The notes: generated from the sequence alone by a model not told the origin. A stretch of 49,873 nt of DNA from an uncultured Corynebacterium sp. (GCA_943913645.1 CALTYZ010000018.1:1-49873), one strand, 5' to 3'. Counted from the stretch's first letter, positions 6,764 to 16,978 are shown. Numbers and translations: made by a program.

Positions 6764-8872
6764 ATGAACATTTCCGAAAACGCCCCCGGCGGCGATGTAG
6801 AGCCGGATATGAATATGTCGGAAAACCAGCACACCGGACATCAGCACACCGAGCAGGATGTCGTGGCCGAGCCCGCCGCTGAGGCGGACACTGAAGATAT
6901 CACGGACGCAGGAAGTGCTGAGGAGACCGACGCCGCAGGCTCGACTGTGGTCAGTGTCGTCGCTGACGAGCAGCCAGCAGCCGACACCCCGGCAGAGCCG
7001 GAACCGGAGCCCAACCGGTTTGAAAACCTTGGTCTGCCGGAGCGTGTGGTTGACGCAGTGCAGCGCGTTGGATTTGAGCAGCCGTCCGCCATCCAGGAGC
7101 AGACGATTCCGCACTTGATGGATGGCCGTGACGTTGTGGGGCTTGCGCAGACAGGCACCGGCAAGACGGCGGCGTTTGCGTTGCCGATTTTGTCGCAGAT
7201 TGATACTTCGGCACGCTACCCGCAGGCACTTGTCCTCGCCCCTACGCGTGAGCTCGCGCTGCAGGTTTCTGATTCATTCCAGTCTTTCGCCGACCACCTT
7301 GGTGGGGTGCAAATCTTGCCTATTTATGGCGGTCAGGCGTACGGGATCCAGTTGTCGGGCCTGCGCCGCGGAGCGCAGATCATTGTGGGCACGCCTGGGC
7401 GGGTGATTGATCACCTGGAAAAAGGCTCCCTCGATATCTCCAACCTGCGCTTCTTGGTGCTCGACGAGGCTGATGAGATGTTGAATATGGGTTTCCAGGA
7501 GGATGTGGAACGCATTCTGGAGGACACCCCGGAGGACAAGCAGGTGGCGTTGTTCTCGGCGACGATGCCGAATGCGATCCGCCGCATCTCTAAGCAATAC
7601 CTCAATGACCCGGTTGAGGTGACGGTGAAAAGCGAAACACGCACCAACACCAATATCACCCAGCGCTACTTGTACACTGCGCACCGCAACAAACTCGACG
7701 CGATCACACGCATCCTTGAGGTCACCGAGTTTGAGGCGATGATTGTGTTCGTGCGCACCAAGAACGCGACCGAAGAGCTTGCGGAAAAGCTGCGTGCGCG
7801 TGGTTTCTCCGCTGCAGCAATTAACGGCGACATCGCACAGCAGCAGCGTGAGCGCACCGTTGATCAGCTTCGCGACGGCAGGCTGGACATTCTGGTTGCC
7901 ACCGACGTGGCCGCCCGCGGTTTGGATGTGGAGCGAATTTCCCACGTGCTTAACTACGACATCCCCAACGATACGGAAAGCTACGTTCACCGTATTGGGC
8001 GTACCGGGCGCGCGGGGCGTTCTGGTGAGGCGATCTTGTTTGTCACACCGCGTGAGCGTCGGATGCTTCGTTCGATTGAACGGGTGACAAACGCGAGTAT
8101 TGAGGAGATGGATCTGCCGACGGTAGATGAGGTCAATGAAAGCCGCAAGGTGAGGTTCATGGACTCCATCACCCAGTCGTTGGAGGCGAGTGATGTCGAA
8201 GTATTCAAGCAAATGGTGCGCGAATACTCGGCAAACAATAATGTGCCGATGGATGATGTCGCGGCTGCGCTTGCAACCCAGGCGCAGGCCGGAGATGAGT
8301 TTTTGATGAAGGAGCCGCCGAAAGACAAGCGTGATCGGCGCGACCGCGGGCGGTTTGATCGCGATGACCGTCGTGATCGTCGCGGAGGGCGGGACCGTGA
8401 TGGCCGCCGGGGTGACCGGTTCGGGAGAGACCGTGCAGATCGGGGAGATCGCTGGGACCGTCATGATCGTGGCGGCCGCAGCCGGTTCGAGCACGATGAT
8501 GAGAACTTCGATACCTATCGGCTTGACGTTGGCAAGCGCCAGCATGTGCGCCCCGGGGCAATTGTTGGCGCACTTGCGAATGAGGGCGGGTTGAGTTCAA
8601 AGGACTTCGGACGTATCACTATCGGCGGAGATTTCGCCTTGGTGGAGTTGCCGAAGAATCTTGATCCGGTGGTGCTTGATCGCCTGGAGGATACCCGCAT
8701 CTCGGGGCAGCTGATTAACATCCAGCGCGACCGTGGGGCTCCGCCGCGTGATCGCGGTGGCCGGGGTCGCGCTCGGGATCGGGGTGGTTTCCGCGGCGGG
8801 CGTGATCGTGGCCGCCGTGACTACGGCGACCGTGGTGGTGACCGTGGCGGTTGGCGCGGTCGCGGCGACTAG
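6764..8872 (+). CDS. deaD: DEAD-box ATP-dependent RNA helicase (CsdA/DeaD type)
   Basis: 702 residues. An acidic, unstructured leader of about 85 residues precedes the helicase core. Walker A is TGTGKT at 130-135, PTREL follows at about 160, DEAD is at 234-237, SAT near 265 and HRIGRTGRAG near 409. After the core comes an Arg/Asp/Gly-rich stretch (about 510-580), then a DbpA/CsdA-type RNA-binding domain (about 582-660) and a second RG-rich tail. This build matches the cold-shock and ribosome-assembly helicases DeaD/CsdA rather than RhlE, which lacks the RNA-binding domain. Start at ATG 6764 with AGGGTGG. Monocistronic on the plus strand, flanked by minus-strand genes. Confidence 0.93.
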   Translation: MNISENAPGGDVEPDMNMSENQHTGHQHTEQDVVAEPAAEADTEDITDAGSAEETDAAGSTVVSVVADEQPAADTPAEPEPEPNRFENLGLPERVVDAVQRVGFEQPSAIQEQTIPHLMDGRDVVGLAQTGTGKTAAFALPILSQIDTSARYPQALVLAPTRELALQVSDSFQSFADHLGGVQILPIYGGQAYGIQLSGLRRGAQIIVGTPGRVIDHLEKGSLDISNLRFLVLDEADEMLNMGFQEDVERILEDTPEDKQVALFSATMPNAIRRISKQYLNDPVEVTVKSETRTNTNITQRYLYTAHRNKLDAITRILEVTEFEAMIVFVRTKNATEELAEKLRARGFSAAAINGDIAQQQRERTVDQLRDGRLDILVATDVAARGLDVERISHVLNYDIPNDTESYVHRIGRTGRAGRSGEAILFVTPRERRMLRSIERVTNASIEEMDLPTVDEVNESRKVRFMDSITQSLEASDVEVFKQMVREYSANNNVPMDDVAAALATQAQAGDEFLMKEPPKDKRDRRDRGRFDRDDRRDRRGGRDRDGRRGDRFGRDRADRGDRWDRHDRGGRSRFEHDDENFDTYRLDVGKRQHVRPGAIVGALANEGGLSSKDFGRITIGGDFALVELPKNLDPVVLDRLEDTRISGQLINIQRDRGAPPRDRGGRGRARDRGGFRGGRDRGRRDYGDRGGDRGGWRGRGD

Positions 8873-8893
8873 CGCGCAGTTTCGTTCGGTGCC

Positions 8894-9376
8894 TTAGGCC
8901 GGGGAAGGCAGGAACATCAGGATTAGCACAACAAACCACAGCAGGTTGAAAATGCCCGCCCCGGCGGAGGCCTGTGCCTTCGATTTTTCAAAATTACCGG
9001 TCACATCTGCGGGATCAGCATCGGCCGGTTCAAGCGCACCAAGTGAGCCCATGAGCTTGCGCTGCTGCGGAATCACCATGCCGAACAGGATTGCCCACGC
9101 GATGACTGAGATGACGATGGCGGTGTGGAACCAGTAGTTCGCCTTGTAGGTGTCCCAATCAAACGCGAGTACTGCTGCACCGAGCAGGGGGACCAGCACC
9201 GAGAGCATCCCGTAGGTTTTGGTAATGCGGTGCAAAACTGAGGCGCGGCCGGTGGCTTCTTCGCCGCCGGCGCGGGCTCGTCCGACCTCGGCAGGAAACA
9301 TCGAGGACGCGATCACAACAGGTCCGAGCAGCACAATTGCAGCAGCGACGTGAACAAAGACTAGAAACGTGTTCAT
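8894..9376 (-). CDS. Small integral membrane protein (DUF2269-like)
   Basis: 160 residues with four hydrophobic helices: an N-terminal FVHVAAAIVLLGPVVIASS helix, two in the middle (LSVLVPLLGAAVL and AIVISVIAWAILFGMVI) and one at the C-terminus (IFNLLWFVVLILMFL). The first helix, with an HVAAA pattern, recalls DUF2269 and related predicted membrane proteins, but this is a weak resemblance. Its 3' end lies 21 nt from the helicase stop, convergent. Function unknown. Confidence 0.75.
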   Translation of the reverse strand: MNTFLVFVHVAAAIVLLGPVVIASSMFPAEVGRARAGGEEATGRASVLHRITKTYGMLSVLVPLLGAAVLAFDWDTYKANYWFHTAIVISVIAWAILFGMVIPQQRKLMGSLGALEPADADPADVTGNFEKSKAQASAGAGIFNLLWFVVLILMFLPSPA

Positions 9377-9409
9377 GTACCACCACTGTACGGTAGGTGT
9401 GCATAAACC

Positions 9410-10024
9410 TCACAAGATGCGCTCCGAAATCAACCCTTTGATCCCTGCGCAGGAGCGGCGCATCATCCGAAGGTCATGGGTGGTCAGCGGCAGCTGGTAT
9501 TTTCGCGCGACGTAGTTGAGCTGCTGTGAATACGCGCAGTGGGAGCGCTGTTTCGGTGGCATCCATTCTGCTGGCAGCATGTCTGATTTCGCCTGGTTCG
9601 CTGCTGATGAGGTGACAATCAGGTTATCTGGGTCGTTCGCGAACTGGAGGCGGGTTGCAGCATCCCAGCGGTAGGCGCCGAGGTCCCAGGCTGCAGACAG
9701 TGGGAAAAGGTGATCGAGTTCGACATCGCCGGGGTAGAGGTCCTCGCCGGTGTAGGGGTCTGTAATTGGGCCGACATCCCACTGGGTGTACGGCACAGCA
9801 CACGGTTGTTTCCATGCCTCACCCATGGCGACTTCGCGGGTATCACATCCGGAGCGGGTTCGTGCCCAGCCGGGTCCGAAGGCGGTAGCGCGCTCGTAGC
9901 CGAGGACGGTGTAGCGGGTGGGGGTGGGCACGGTAGCGTCGAAAAGCGAGCGCGGCGTGGGAAAAGGCAGCACCGCAAGCGTTGCGACGCATAGCGCAGC
10001 CAAACAGCAACGAGACCAGTCCAT
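9410..10024 (-). CDS. Exported HNH-type nuclease (DUF1524/GmrSD-like)
   Basis: 204 residues. The N-terminus has an uncleaved or cleavable hydrophobic signal (LAALCVATLAVLPFP). The core carries RSGCDTREV, a DPYTGEDL segment, the catalytic-type ELDHLFPLSAAWDLGA and DPDNLIVTSSAANQAKSD. This D-H...N order is characteristic of actinobacterial secreted HNH nucleases annotated as DUF1524 (His-Me finger). Cysteines at both ends (SGC.TREV, HCAYS, SCAG) suggest disulfides outside the cell. Probable role: extracellular DNA degradation or nutrient scavenging, by inference. The start at ATG 10024 has AAAGGGG only one base away, so an in-frame TTG a few codons later is possible. PutP lies 37 nt upstream on the same strand. 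Confidence 0.8.
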   Translation of the reverse strand: MDWSRCCLAALCVATLAVLPFPTPRSLFDATVPTPTRYTVLGYERATAFGPGWARTRSGCDTREVAMGEAWKQPCAVPYTQWDVGPITDPYTGEDLYPGDVELDHLFPLSAAWDLGAYRWDAATRLQFANDPDNLIVTSSAANQAKSDMLPAEWMPPKQRSHCAYSQQLNYVARKYQLPLTTHDLRMMRRSCAGIKGLISERIL

Positions 10025-10061
10025 GCCCCTTTAGACGCTGGCGTGGGGTACCCGGTTCCGG

Positions 10062-11630
10062 TTAGGCTCTGGGCGATTCGGAGCTTGGTGTGTCTTCGAG
10101 TGCGTGCTGGAACGTCTCGTCCGGGTTGGAGATGGCGTGCTCTGTGACGGCGATTGCGCGGTCAAACTCTGCCTCAACCCCGGGTGCGGGTTTTGTGGCT
10201 AGCGATACGATCACCATCGCAACTGAGGCAAGGATAAAGCCTGGGACCAGCTCGTAGATGATGTCGGAGAAGAAGGTCCCCCAGATGAAGACGGTCACCG
10301 CCCCGACAATCATGCCGGCAATTGCCCCGGGGGCGGTGAGCCGACGCCAATACAACGATGCGAAAACAACCGGGCCAAATGCGGCACCAAAACCGGCCCA
10401 GGCAAATCCGACGAGGCCAAGGATGGTATCTGACGGGTTGGCCGCCATCAGCATGGCAACTACAGCAACCGCGACCACCATCGTGCGCGATAACACGAGC
10501 AGGCTTGTTTGGCTCGGCTCTTTTTTGAAGATGCGGTAGAGGTCCTCAATCAGCGCAGATGAGGTGATGAGCAACTGCGAAGACATCGTGGACATGATCG
10601 CCGCCAGCACCGCAGTCAAAATGATGCCGGCTACCAGTGGGTGGAACAACACCCGTGCGAGGTCAAGAAATACTGTCTCAAACCCGGACTGGTCTGTCAC
10701 GTTGGCGCTGTGCTGGGAGAAGTACACGGTAGACACGAGTGCGGTGAAGATTGCCCCGATGTAGCAAATACTTACCCAGATGATGCCGGTGCGACGCCCA
10801 TTGCGTGCTTCGGCGGGGGAGCGCAATGCCATGAACCGAGTCACGATGTGGGGTTGACCAAAATAGCCAAGCCCCCATGCGATATTGCCGATGATGGTTG
10901 CCGCAGACACCCCCGCGATCATGTTGAAGTATGTCGGGTTGCCGTTAGGCCAGGGGCCGTAGGCATGATTGGTTGCCCAGGAGAAAATATCGCTCGGGTT
11001 ATCCAGTGCGACCAGTGCCATCACCGGCACGATGATCAAAGCGCAAAACATCAGCACGCCCTGCACGACATCGGTGTAGCTCACCGCCAGGAAGCCGCCA
11101 ATGAAGGTGTAGAGCACAGTGATTGAACCGATAATGAGCATGCCGGTCATGTAATCGCCACCAAAGGTGGATTCGTAGTAGCGCCCGCCAGAAACCATCC
11201 CGGACGAGACGTAGAACGTGAAGAAGAAAATAATGATGATGGCGGCAGCAAAGCGCAGGACACGGGAAGAATCACGCGTCCGGTTATCGAAGAAGCTGGG
11301 CAAGGTGATGGAATTGTTGGCCACCTCGGTATAGCTACGCAGCCGCGGCGCGATCCACTTCCAGTTCGCCCAGGTGCCGATGAGCAGCCCGATCACGATC
11401 CACAACTCGCTCATCCCGGTCACGAACAGGGCGCCGGGAAGCCCCATCAGTAGCCAGCCGGACATATCCGATGCGCCGGCGGACAATCCGGCAACGAGCG
11501 GGTGGAGCCCACGATCGCCCAGAACATAGTCGTCGTACTTTTTGGTCTGGATCCATGAGTAGAACCCGATTGCAACCATGACGCCGAAGTACAAGACAAT
11601 GGCGAGGACGAGCCAAAAGCTTTCACTCAT
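10062..11630 (-). CDS. putP: Sodium/proline symporter
   Basis: 522 residues with about 13 hydrophobic segments. It begins MSESFWLVLAIVLYFGVMV and contains the SSS-family sodium-site region LSAGASDMSGWLLMGLPGA near residues 49-67, typical of PutP. FGQPHIVTRFMALRS and the C-terminal helices also fit PutP length and build. It imports proline with Na+ for use as nutrient or osmolyte. Start at ATG 11630 behind AAGGAAAG. The divergent gene on the right is the SNF2 ATPase, with 164 nt between the two starts. Confidence 0.95.
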   Translation of the reverse strand: MSESFWLVLAIVLYFGVMVAIGFYSWIQTKKYDDYVLGDRGLHPLVAGLSAGASDMSGWLLMGLPGALFVTGMSELWIVIGLLIGTWANWKWIAPRLRSYTEVANNSITLPSFFDNRTRDSSRVLRFAAAIIIIFFFTFYVSSGMVSGGRYYESTFGGDYMTGMLIIGSITVLYTFIGGFLAVSYTDVVQGVLMFCALIIVPVMALVALDNPSDIFSWATNHAYGPWPNGNPTYFNMIAGVSAATIIGNIAWGLGYFGQPHIVTRFMALRSPAEARNGRRTGIIWVSICYIGAIFTALVSTVYFSQHSANVTDQSGFETVFLDLARVLFHPLVAGIILTAVLAAIMSTMSSQLLITSSALIEDLYRIFKKEPSQTSLLVLSRTMVVAVAVVAMLMAANPSDTILGLVGFAWAGFGAAFGPVVFASLYWRRLTAPGAIAGMIVGAVTVFIWGTFFSDIIYELVPGFILASVAMVIVSLATKPAPGVEAEFDRAIAVTEHAISNPDETFQHALEDTPSSESPRA

Positions 11631-11794
11631 GGGCTTTCCTTCCCGCGGGTAGCGCTCTTATCCGAATCTGAGGAGTAAGAAATTGTGAATACATGTTGGA
11701 TGATGCATAGAGATTACTGCACGGCCTTTGCTGACAGTCTGGAAAGGGTAGCGAAGATGAGGATGTGTTTGGGGCCGGTGGTATAAGGATTTGT

Positions 11795-14700
11795 ATGCCT
11801 ACACATCTGCTCCACGGTCTGTGGCTCCCGGAGTCCGGATTCAACGTGTGGGTGGAGCAGACCAGCGGCCACCGAATTGTGACTATGGAGCGCGTACCGG
11901 AGGGAACATTCCCGCCGATTGTGCAGTCGCTCATTGGTAGCGTGGAGTTTCGCCACCGGGCGAAAATCCGCCTGCAAACGCCACGCGGGAAGGCGGTGAA
12001 TCTCGTCGCACCTACCGCCGCGCTTGCTCCTGCGCAGGCTGTTTCCTTCCTGGCCAGCGTTGAACACCTCGGCTTTCCAACGCCAGCAGCTAGCGAGGAC
12101 CAACGTGCGGCGATAGCGCCGGATATGTACTGGCTGATCCGCATGTACTCCGGTTTAATGCAGTTCGTGCGCGCGGGTCGTGTGTCGATCCATGTGGCGT
12201 TGAAAGACAATGACTGGTACGCCCAGTGGCAGTTAGGCACTGGGGTAGAGGAGCGAACATGGCTGGCAGAAATGACCGCTGCAGCCCCCGGGGTACTGAT
12301 TGCGAATAACCCAGCGCTGGCGGAGGATATGGCCAGAACACTCCTGCACGCTATTGCCTCAGCGCGGCTGCAGGCGCGCGGGGTTGACGGGGGCAATGAA
12401 ACTGCCCGCCCGTACGCCCCCCACGATTTCATTCATTCATTGGTTACCGGTGCGCCACTGCGGCGCGGAGGAGCGACACTCGCCCGCCGGGTAGGCGATT
12501 GGAATGGTTCGATCACAGCGGTGAACCTGCAGTTGGTGTTCATCATCGCTGCCGAACCGGATGAAGCAGGCGAGGTGGCTGTGTGGCCGGTGCGGCTGCA
12601 GGTACGCTCCGGCACTGACGCCCCACGGCCGATACGCCAGCACGATTACGACAGTCAAACTACCCAACGTCTGCGCTCGGAACTTGCTCGCGCCGGCAAG
12701 ATCTCCCCGCTGATTGACCCGGCGCGCTCCCCGCGCCCAGTGGACGTGGAACCCTCGATGGACGAGGGCGATTGGGACGTCTACCTCGGCGCAGATGAGA
12801 TCGTTCAGTTTGTTCAAACGGAGGCGGCCAAATTGCGCGCCGCTGGGTTTGCGGTCATGCTGCCGCGGGCGTGGACTACCGCAGAGACGACGGCCAGGCT
12901 ACAAGTAGCGCGAGAGGATGACCCGCATGACTCGTCGACGGTGAAGCACCTGGGTTTTGACACGTTGATGCATTACAACTGGCGTGTCTCTGTTGGCGGG
13001 GTGGAGCTTACTGATGAGGAGATGGATGAGCTGGTCGCCTCGAAATCGGGGTTGGTCAAGTTACGCGGCGAGTGGGTGCTGGCGGATACGGCGGGGCTGG
13101 CTCGTACGCAGCGCTATATGCAGCAGCTGCATCAAAGCTCAGCCAAGCACGCGAAACACGCCGCTGAGGCGGCGGAACGGGTCGCGGCGCTTGCTGCGGC
13201 GGCCGGGAGTGATGATGCTGCTGCGTTCGCCGAGACCGCTGCGGCGGCGCGTGAGGCCTATGAGCGCGTGGTGGCGGATGAGAAAGACGGTGCGGTCACA
13301 GCCGGGGAGTTGCGCCAGCTTGCTGTGGAGTCGAGCGTGCAAGCCGGTGCAGGCGAGCCTGTGGAGTTCACGGGCTCAAGTTGGTTTACCTCGCTGCTTG
13401 GTGGTGAGGTGCGCCCAACCCCGCAGCGAGTCGAGCTGCCATCGAGCGTGCAGGCCGAGTTACGTGATTATCAACGCCGCGGTGTTGACTGGTTGTTTTT
13501 CATGTCGCGCAGCAACCTTGGGGCAGTGCTTGCCGATGACATGGGTTTGGGCAAAACGCTTCAGTTGTTGGCACTGCTGGCTGTGGAGGCGGAGGCAGGT
13601 GTGCGCACCGGGCCGACGTTGGTGGTTGCACCGACCTCGGTGGTGGGCAATTGGGCACGTGAGGCGGCACGGTTTGTGCCGGGGATGCAGGTCGTGGTTC
13701 ATCACGGGCCGCGGCGTTTGACTGGGGAGGCGTTCAGCGCGGCGGCCGGTCAGGCTGATCTGGTGATTACCTCATATGGGGTGGTCAACCGCGATGTGCA
13801 CACCTTGGCTGCGGTGCAGTGGGATCACGTGGTGCTCGATGAGGCGCAGGCGATTAAGAATGTGGGCACGAGGGCGTCGAAAAGCGTGCGTGCGTTGCCG
13901 GCGCGCCACCGTATCGCGTTGACCGGCACCCCGATTGAAAACAAACTGTCGGAACTGCGAAATCTGCTTGATTTTGTCAACCCTGGGATGCTGGGGTCGC
14001 AGGCGTTTTTCCGCAATCATTTTGCAAAGGTCATTGAGTCAGGCCGTGATGCTCCGCTTGCAGAGGAGATCAGTGCGCGCTTGCAGCGCTTAACTGCGCC
14101 GTTTATTCTGCGGCGGTTGAAGACTGATCCGGCAATTATCGGTGATCTTCCCCAGAAGGCCGAGCATGTGCTGAGTGTGGATATGACACCGGAACAGGCG
14201 GCGCTGTATACCGCGCTGGTCAATGAGATGCAGGCGGAGTTGAAAAATCGGCGCGGGATTGCGCGCAAAGGCTTGGTGTTGGCAACGATCACGCGCATCA
14301 AGCAGATCTGCAACCACCCAGCGCAGTTTCTTGGAGACGGCTCGGCGGTCACCGTCGGCGGTAAGCATCGCTCAGGCAAGGTGGAGAAGCTGATTGGGAT
14401 TCTTGATCAAGCGGCAAGTACGAACCAGCGGGTGCTCATCTTCACCCAGTACAAAGCGTTTGGCGACATTTTGCAGCCATACTTGTCGAGCAGGTTTGGA
14501 CGTCCGATCCCGTTTTTGCACGGTGGGGTAGGCAAGACTGCGCGAGATACCATGGTGCAGCGCTTCCAAGAGCCCGATGGTGCGCCAGCGATGCTGCTGA
14601 GCCTGAAGGCGGGTGGGACTGGGCTGAACCTGACGGCGGCCTCGATTGTGGTGCATATGGATCGCTGGTGGAATCCGGCGGTAGAAAACCAGGCAACTGA

Positions 14701-14905
14701 CCGGGCATTTCGCATCGGGCAGGAGCAGGACGTGACGGTGTATAAGATGATCACCCGCGGCACGATGGAAGAATCCATCCAAGACGTTCTGGACGGCAAG
14801 ATGCAGCTTGCTGGTGCGGTAGTTGGCGAAGGGGAAGGTTGGATTACTGAGCTGAACGCGGAGGATTTGGCGCGGCTGATGAGTTTCAAGGAGCGCGATG
14901 AGTAA
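11795..14905 (+). CDS. SNF2-family DNA-dependent ATPase/helicase
   Basis: 1036 residues. The start at ATG 11795 (MPTHLLHG) has AAGGA six bases upstream; an in-frame GTG 30 nt earlier has none. The N-terminal 520 residues match the SNF2-associated region found in bacterial SNF2 proteins. The ATPase follows with DDMGLGKT at 581-588, motif II DEAQ at 682-685 and LTGTPIENKLSEL. The C-terminal helicase lobe has FTQYKAFGDIL, LLSLKAGGTGLNLT and RAFRIGQ. It overlaps the SWIM gene by 8 nt, a pairing seen widely in actinobacteria. It heads four co-directional DNA-handling genes (11.8-19.7 kb). Likely a translocase acting on DNA or DNA-protein complexes; its exact role is not known. Confidence 0.9.
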   Translation: MPTHLLHGLWLPESGFNVWVEQTSGHRIVTMERVPEGTFPPIVQSLIGSVEFRHRAKIRLQTPRGKAVNLVAPTAALAPAQAVSFLASVEHLGFPTPAASEDQRAAIAPDMYWLIRMYSGLMQFVRAGRVSIHVALKDNDWYAQWQLGTGVEERTWLAEMTAAAPGVLIANNPALAEDMARTLLHAIASARLQARGVDGGNETARPYAPHDFIHSLVTGAPLRRGGATLARRVGDWNGSITAVNLQLVFIIAAEPDEAGEVAVWPVRLQVRSGTDAPRPIRQHDYDSQTTQRLRSELARAGKISPLIDPARSPRPVDVEPSMDEGDWDVYLGADEIVQFVQTEAAKLRAAGFAVMLPRAWTTAETTARLQVAREDDPHDSSTVKHLGFDTLMHYNWRVSVGGVELTDEEMDELVASKSGLVKLRGEWVLADTAGLARTQRYMQQLHQSSAKHAKHAAEAAERVAALAAAAGSDDAAAFAETAAAAREAYERVVADEKDGAVTAGELRQLAVESSVQAGAGEPVEFTGSSWFTSLLGGEVRPTPQRVELPSSVQAELRDYQRRGVDWLFFMSRSNLGAVLADDMGLGKTLQLLALLAVEAEAGVRTGPTLVVAPTSVVGNWAREAARFVPGMQVVVHHGPRRLTGEAFSAAAGQADLVITSYGVVNRDVHTLAAVQWDHVVLDEAQAIKNVGTRASKSVRALPARHRIALTGTPIENKLSELRNLLDFVNPGMLGSQAFFRNHFAKVIESGRDAPLAEEISARLQRLTAPFILRRLKTDPAIIGDLPQKAEHVLSVDMTPEQAALYTALVNEMQAELKNRRGIARKGLVLATITRIKQICNHPAQFLGDGSAVTVGGKHRSGKVEKLIGILDQAASTNQRVLIFTQYKAFGDILQPYLSSRFGRPIPFLHGGVGKTARDTMVQRFQEPDGAPAMLLSLKAGGTGLNLTAASIVVHMDRWWNPAVENQATDRAFRIGQEQDVTVYKMITRGTMEESIQDVLDGKMQLAGAVVGEGEGWITELNAEDLARLMSFKERDE

Positions 14906-15755
14906 GCGTGCTGCCCAATCGCGTGTAGATGATGCCGATAATGTCATCTACGCGAATTTTGGTGCGCGCAAACGCGTGTCGTCCGCGGCGGAGACTGAGG
15001 GGCCCGAACCAACTGCTGTCGCTGCCGCGGCGGGTGAGAGCCTTTCGCCTGCCGCGATGCGTATGGTCAATGCGGCGGTGCGCCAGACGGATGCGGGCCG
15101 GGCGCAACGAGGCCAGCAGTACGCGGCAAACGGCCATGTTGCAGATTTGCGGGTGCGATCAAATCGCATAGAGGGGTTTGTCACCGGGAGCCAGAACGAG
15201 CCGTTTTTCACCGCTGTGTCGCTTCCTCCTCGAACACCGACTGAGCTGCGGGGTGCCTTGGAGCAGTTAGCTGCGATGTCCGGTGGCATGCAACGCGTTG
15301 AGCGCGGTGAGTTCCCCGCTGGTGTGCTCGATGTCTTGTTGGCGTCTTCGCCGGAAGAGTTCCGGTTTGTCTGCGACTGCCCTGACAATGCGGTGGTGTG
15401 CAAGCACGGTGTCGCGCTTGCCCACGTTGCTGCGCAGCGTATCGACGCAGACCCGGCGATGATGTTTGCGCTGCGTGATCTCAGCTTCGGTGCGGTTGAG
15501 GAGACGATCTTGTCGGGGGCACACTCCATTGCTGCAGACAATGCGGCTGAGGGGTCAACCTATTTTTGGTCCGGGCGAGCGTTACCAGATTTGCCGCACC
15601 CGAAGGTGGCGCCGATGATTGAAGATTCGGATATGGATTTGCTCCATCGTGCGATGCAGACCGTGTCTTTTACCAATATTGATCAGCTGCGCGCGGTGGC
15701 TGATATCGAGGACCTCTATGACGTGTTGGTCAACGATACGGAGCCTGAATCGTAG
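14898..15755 (+). CDS. SWIM zinc-finger protein
   Basis: 285 residues. The start ATG 14898 lies inside the end of the SNF2 gene (overlap 8 nt), so the two are translationally coupled. The SWIM motif is C159-x-C161...C168-x-H170 (CDC.....VCKH), a zinc-binding module for DNA or protein contacts. The rest is helical and has no enzymatic motif that I recognise. The strict pairing with SNF2 suggests a physical complex; this is inference from gene order and from the common co-occurrence of these two families. Confidence 0.88.
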   Translation: MSKRAAQSRVDDADNVIYANFGARKRVSSAAETEGPEPTAVAAAAGESLSPAAMRMVNAAVRQTDAGRAQRGQQYAANGHVADLRVRSNRIEGFVTGSQNEPFFTAVSLPPRTPTELRGALEQLAAMSGGMQRVERGEFPAGVLDVLLASSPEEFRFVCDCPDNAVVCKHGVALAHVAAQRIDADPAMMFALRDLSFGAVEETILSGAHSIAADNAAEGSTYFWSGRALPDLPHPKVAPMIEDSDMDLLHRAMQTVSFTNIDQLRAVADIEDLYDVLVNDTEPES

Positions 15756-15810
15756 GCGTGTTCGCACAAGTTTACGATCTTTGTTGCTTGCTGCTGGTAT
15801 GTATGGGGCT

Positions 15811-16971
15811 ATGCAGACCGTCACCTTCATTCACACCTCAGACCTGCAGATTGGGATGACGCGTAAATTCTTAAGCCCGGAGGCGCAATCGCGTTTCGAC
15901 GATGCGCGGCTGCGTTCCATCACCCGTCTCGGTGAGTTGGCCGAAACCCACGGCGCGGCATGCATTGTTGTTGCAGGTGATGTGTTTGAGCACAATGCGT
16001 TGGAGCCGGCAACGTTGGGGCGCGCACTTGAAGCGTTGCGGCAGGTGCCGGTGCCAGTGTATTTGTTGCCGGGCAACCACGATCCGTTGGTGGCTGATTC
16101 GGTGTTCGTTCGTGCCCGAGATCTTGAGAATGTGACGGTGCTGGATTCATCGGAGCCGGTGGAGGTGTGTCGCGGGGTGGAGATTGTTGCAGCTCCATTG
16201 TTGGCAAAGCAGGCGTCGGAGGATTTGTGTGCCCGGGCGATCGGGGGTCTTGAGCCGACTGAGCGGATTCGCATCCTGGTTGGGCACGGCCAGGTTGAGG
16301 GATACGGTGCGGAAGATACCTCGGCGTTGATTGATCTGCATCGCCTGGAGGAAGCGTTAGACGCCGGGGTGGTGGACTATGTGGCACTAGGCGATACCCA
16401 TTCGACGATGGCGCTTGGTGGCAGTGGCCGGGTGTGGTTTTCGGGGTCCCCAGAGACAACTGATTTTCATGACCGTACCCAAGGTGGCGGCGAGGTTGAT
16501 TCTGGCAATGCACTGGTGGTCACCGTGCGCAAGCAGGGTTTTAACGCGCAGGTTGAGCTCAGCAAAAAGCCGGTTGGTGTGTGGAGGTTCGAAGCACTTT
16601 CCTGGGAGGTTGCAGATGCTGATGATGTAGAGCGCATTGTTGATCAGCTCGCTGAATATCCGAATAAAGACCGAACGGTGATCAAATACTCCATCACAGG
16701 CACGTTGGGTGTCGCGGCGATGGCGCGGCTTGAGACCGCATTAGCTGAGCTTGAACCGGTGTTCGCTGCGCTCTACCCCCGCCAGCGTTTGATGCAGTTG
16801 CATCTGGATCCGAGTACTGATGACCTGGAGAATCTGCCGTTGACCGGCTATGCCCGCGCGGCGATGCGAGAACTGGTCGTCGCCGCCAGCGGGGAAGGCA
16901 GCGCGCAGGCGGCGGACCCAGTTGCCCGCGACGCTGTCAACCTGTTATTCCGGCTCGCTCAGAAAGTGTGA
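15811..16971 (+). CDS. SbcD/Mre11-like metallophosphoesterase
   Basis: 386 residues from ATG 15811 (MQTVTFIHTSDLQIG), with GGGG four bases upstream; ATG 15799 is an alternative. Calcineurin-like nuclease motifs are present in order: D11 after H8, GD at 56-57, GNHD at 88-91, a GHGQ segment near residue 155 and GDTHS near 195. This is the fold of SbcD, Mre11 and the related YhaO proteins, which cut DNA ends with Mn2+ in complex with an SbcC/Rad50-type ATPase. The ATPase gene follows after 7 nt. It is short of classical SbcD, closer to YhaO-type. The C-terminal third probably binds the ATPase coiled coil. Confidence 0.85.
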   Translation: MQTVTFIHTSDLQIGMTRKFLSPEAQSRFDDARLRSITRLGELAETHGAACIVVAGDVFEHNALEPATLGRALEALRQVPVPVYLLPGNHDPLVADSVFVRARDLENVTVLDSSEPVEVCRGVEIVAAPLLAKQASEDLCARAIGGLEPTERIRILVGHGQVEGYGAEDTSALIDLHRLEEALDAGVVDYVALGDTHSTMALGGSGRVWFSGSPETTDFHDRTQGGGEVDSGNALVVTVRKQGFNAQVELSKKPVGVWRFEALSWEVADADDVERIVDQLAEYPNKDRTVIKYSITGTLGVAAMARLETALAELEPVFAALYPRQRLMQLHLDPSTDDLENLPLTGYARAAMRELVVAASGEGSAQAADPVARDAVNLLFRLAQKV

Positions 16972-16978
16972 ACGTCTC

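Noticed and set aside
7274..8545. A 423-codon minus-strand frame inside the DEAD-box helicase gene
   Set aside because: It is the mirror of a clear helicase with all motifs; the long frame comes from codon bias in GC-rich DNA.
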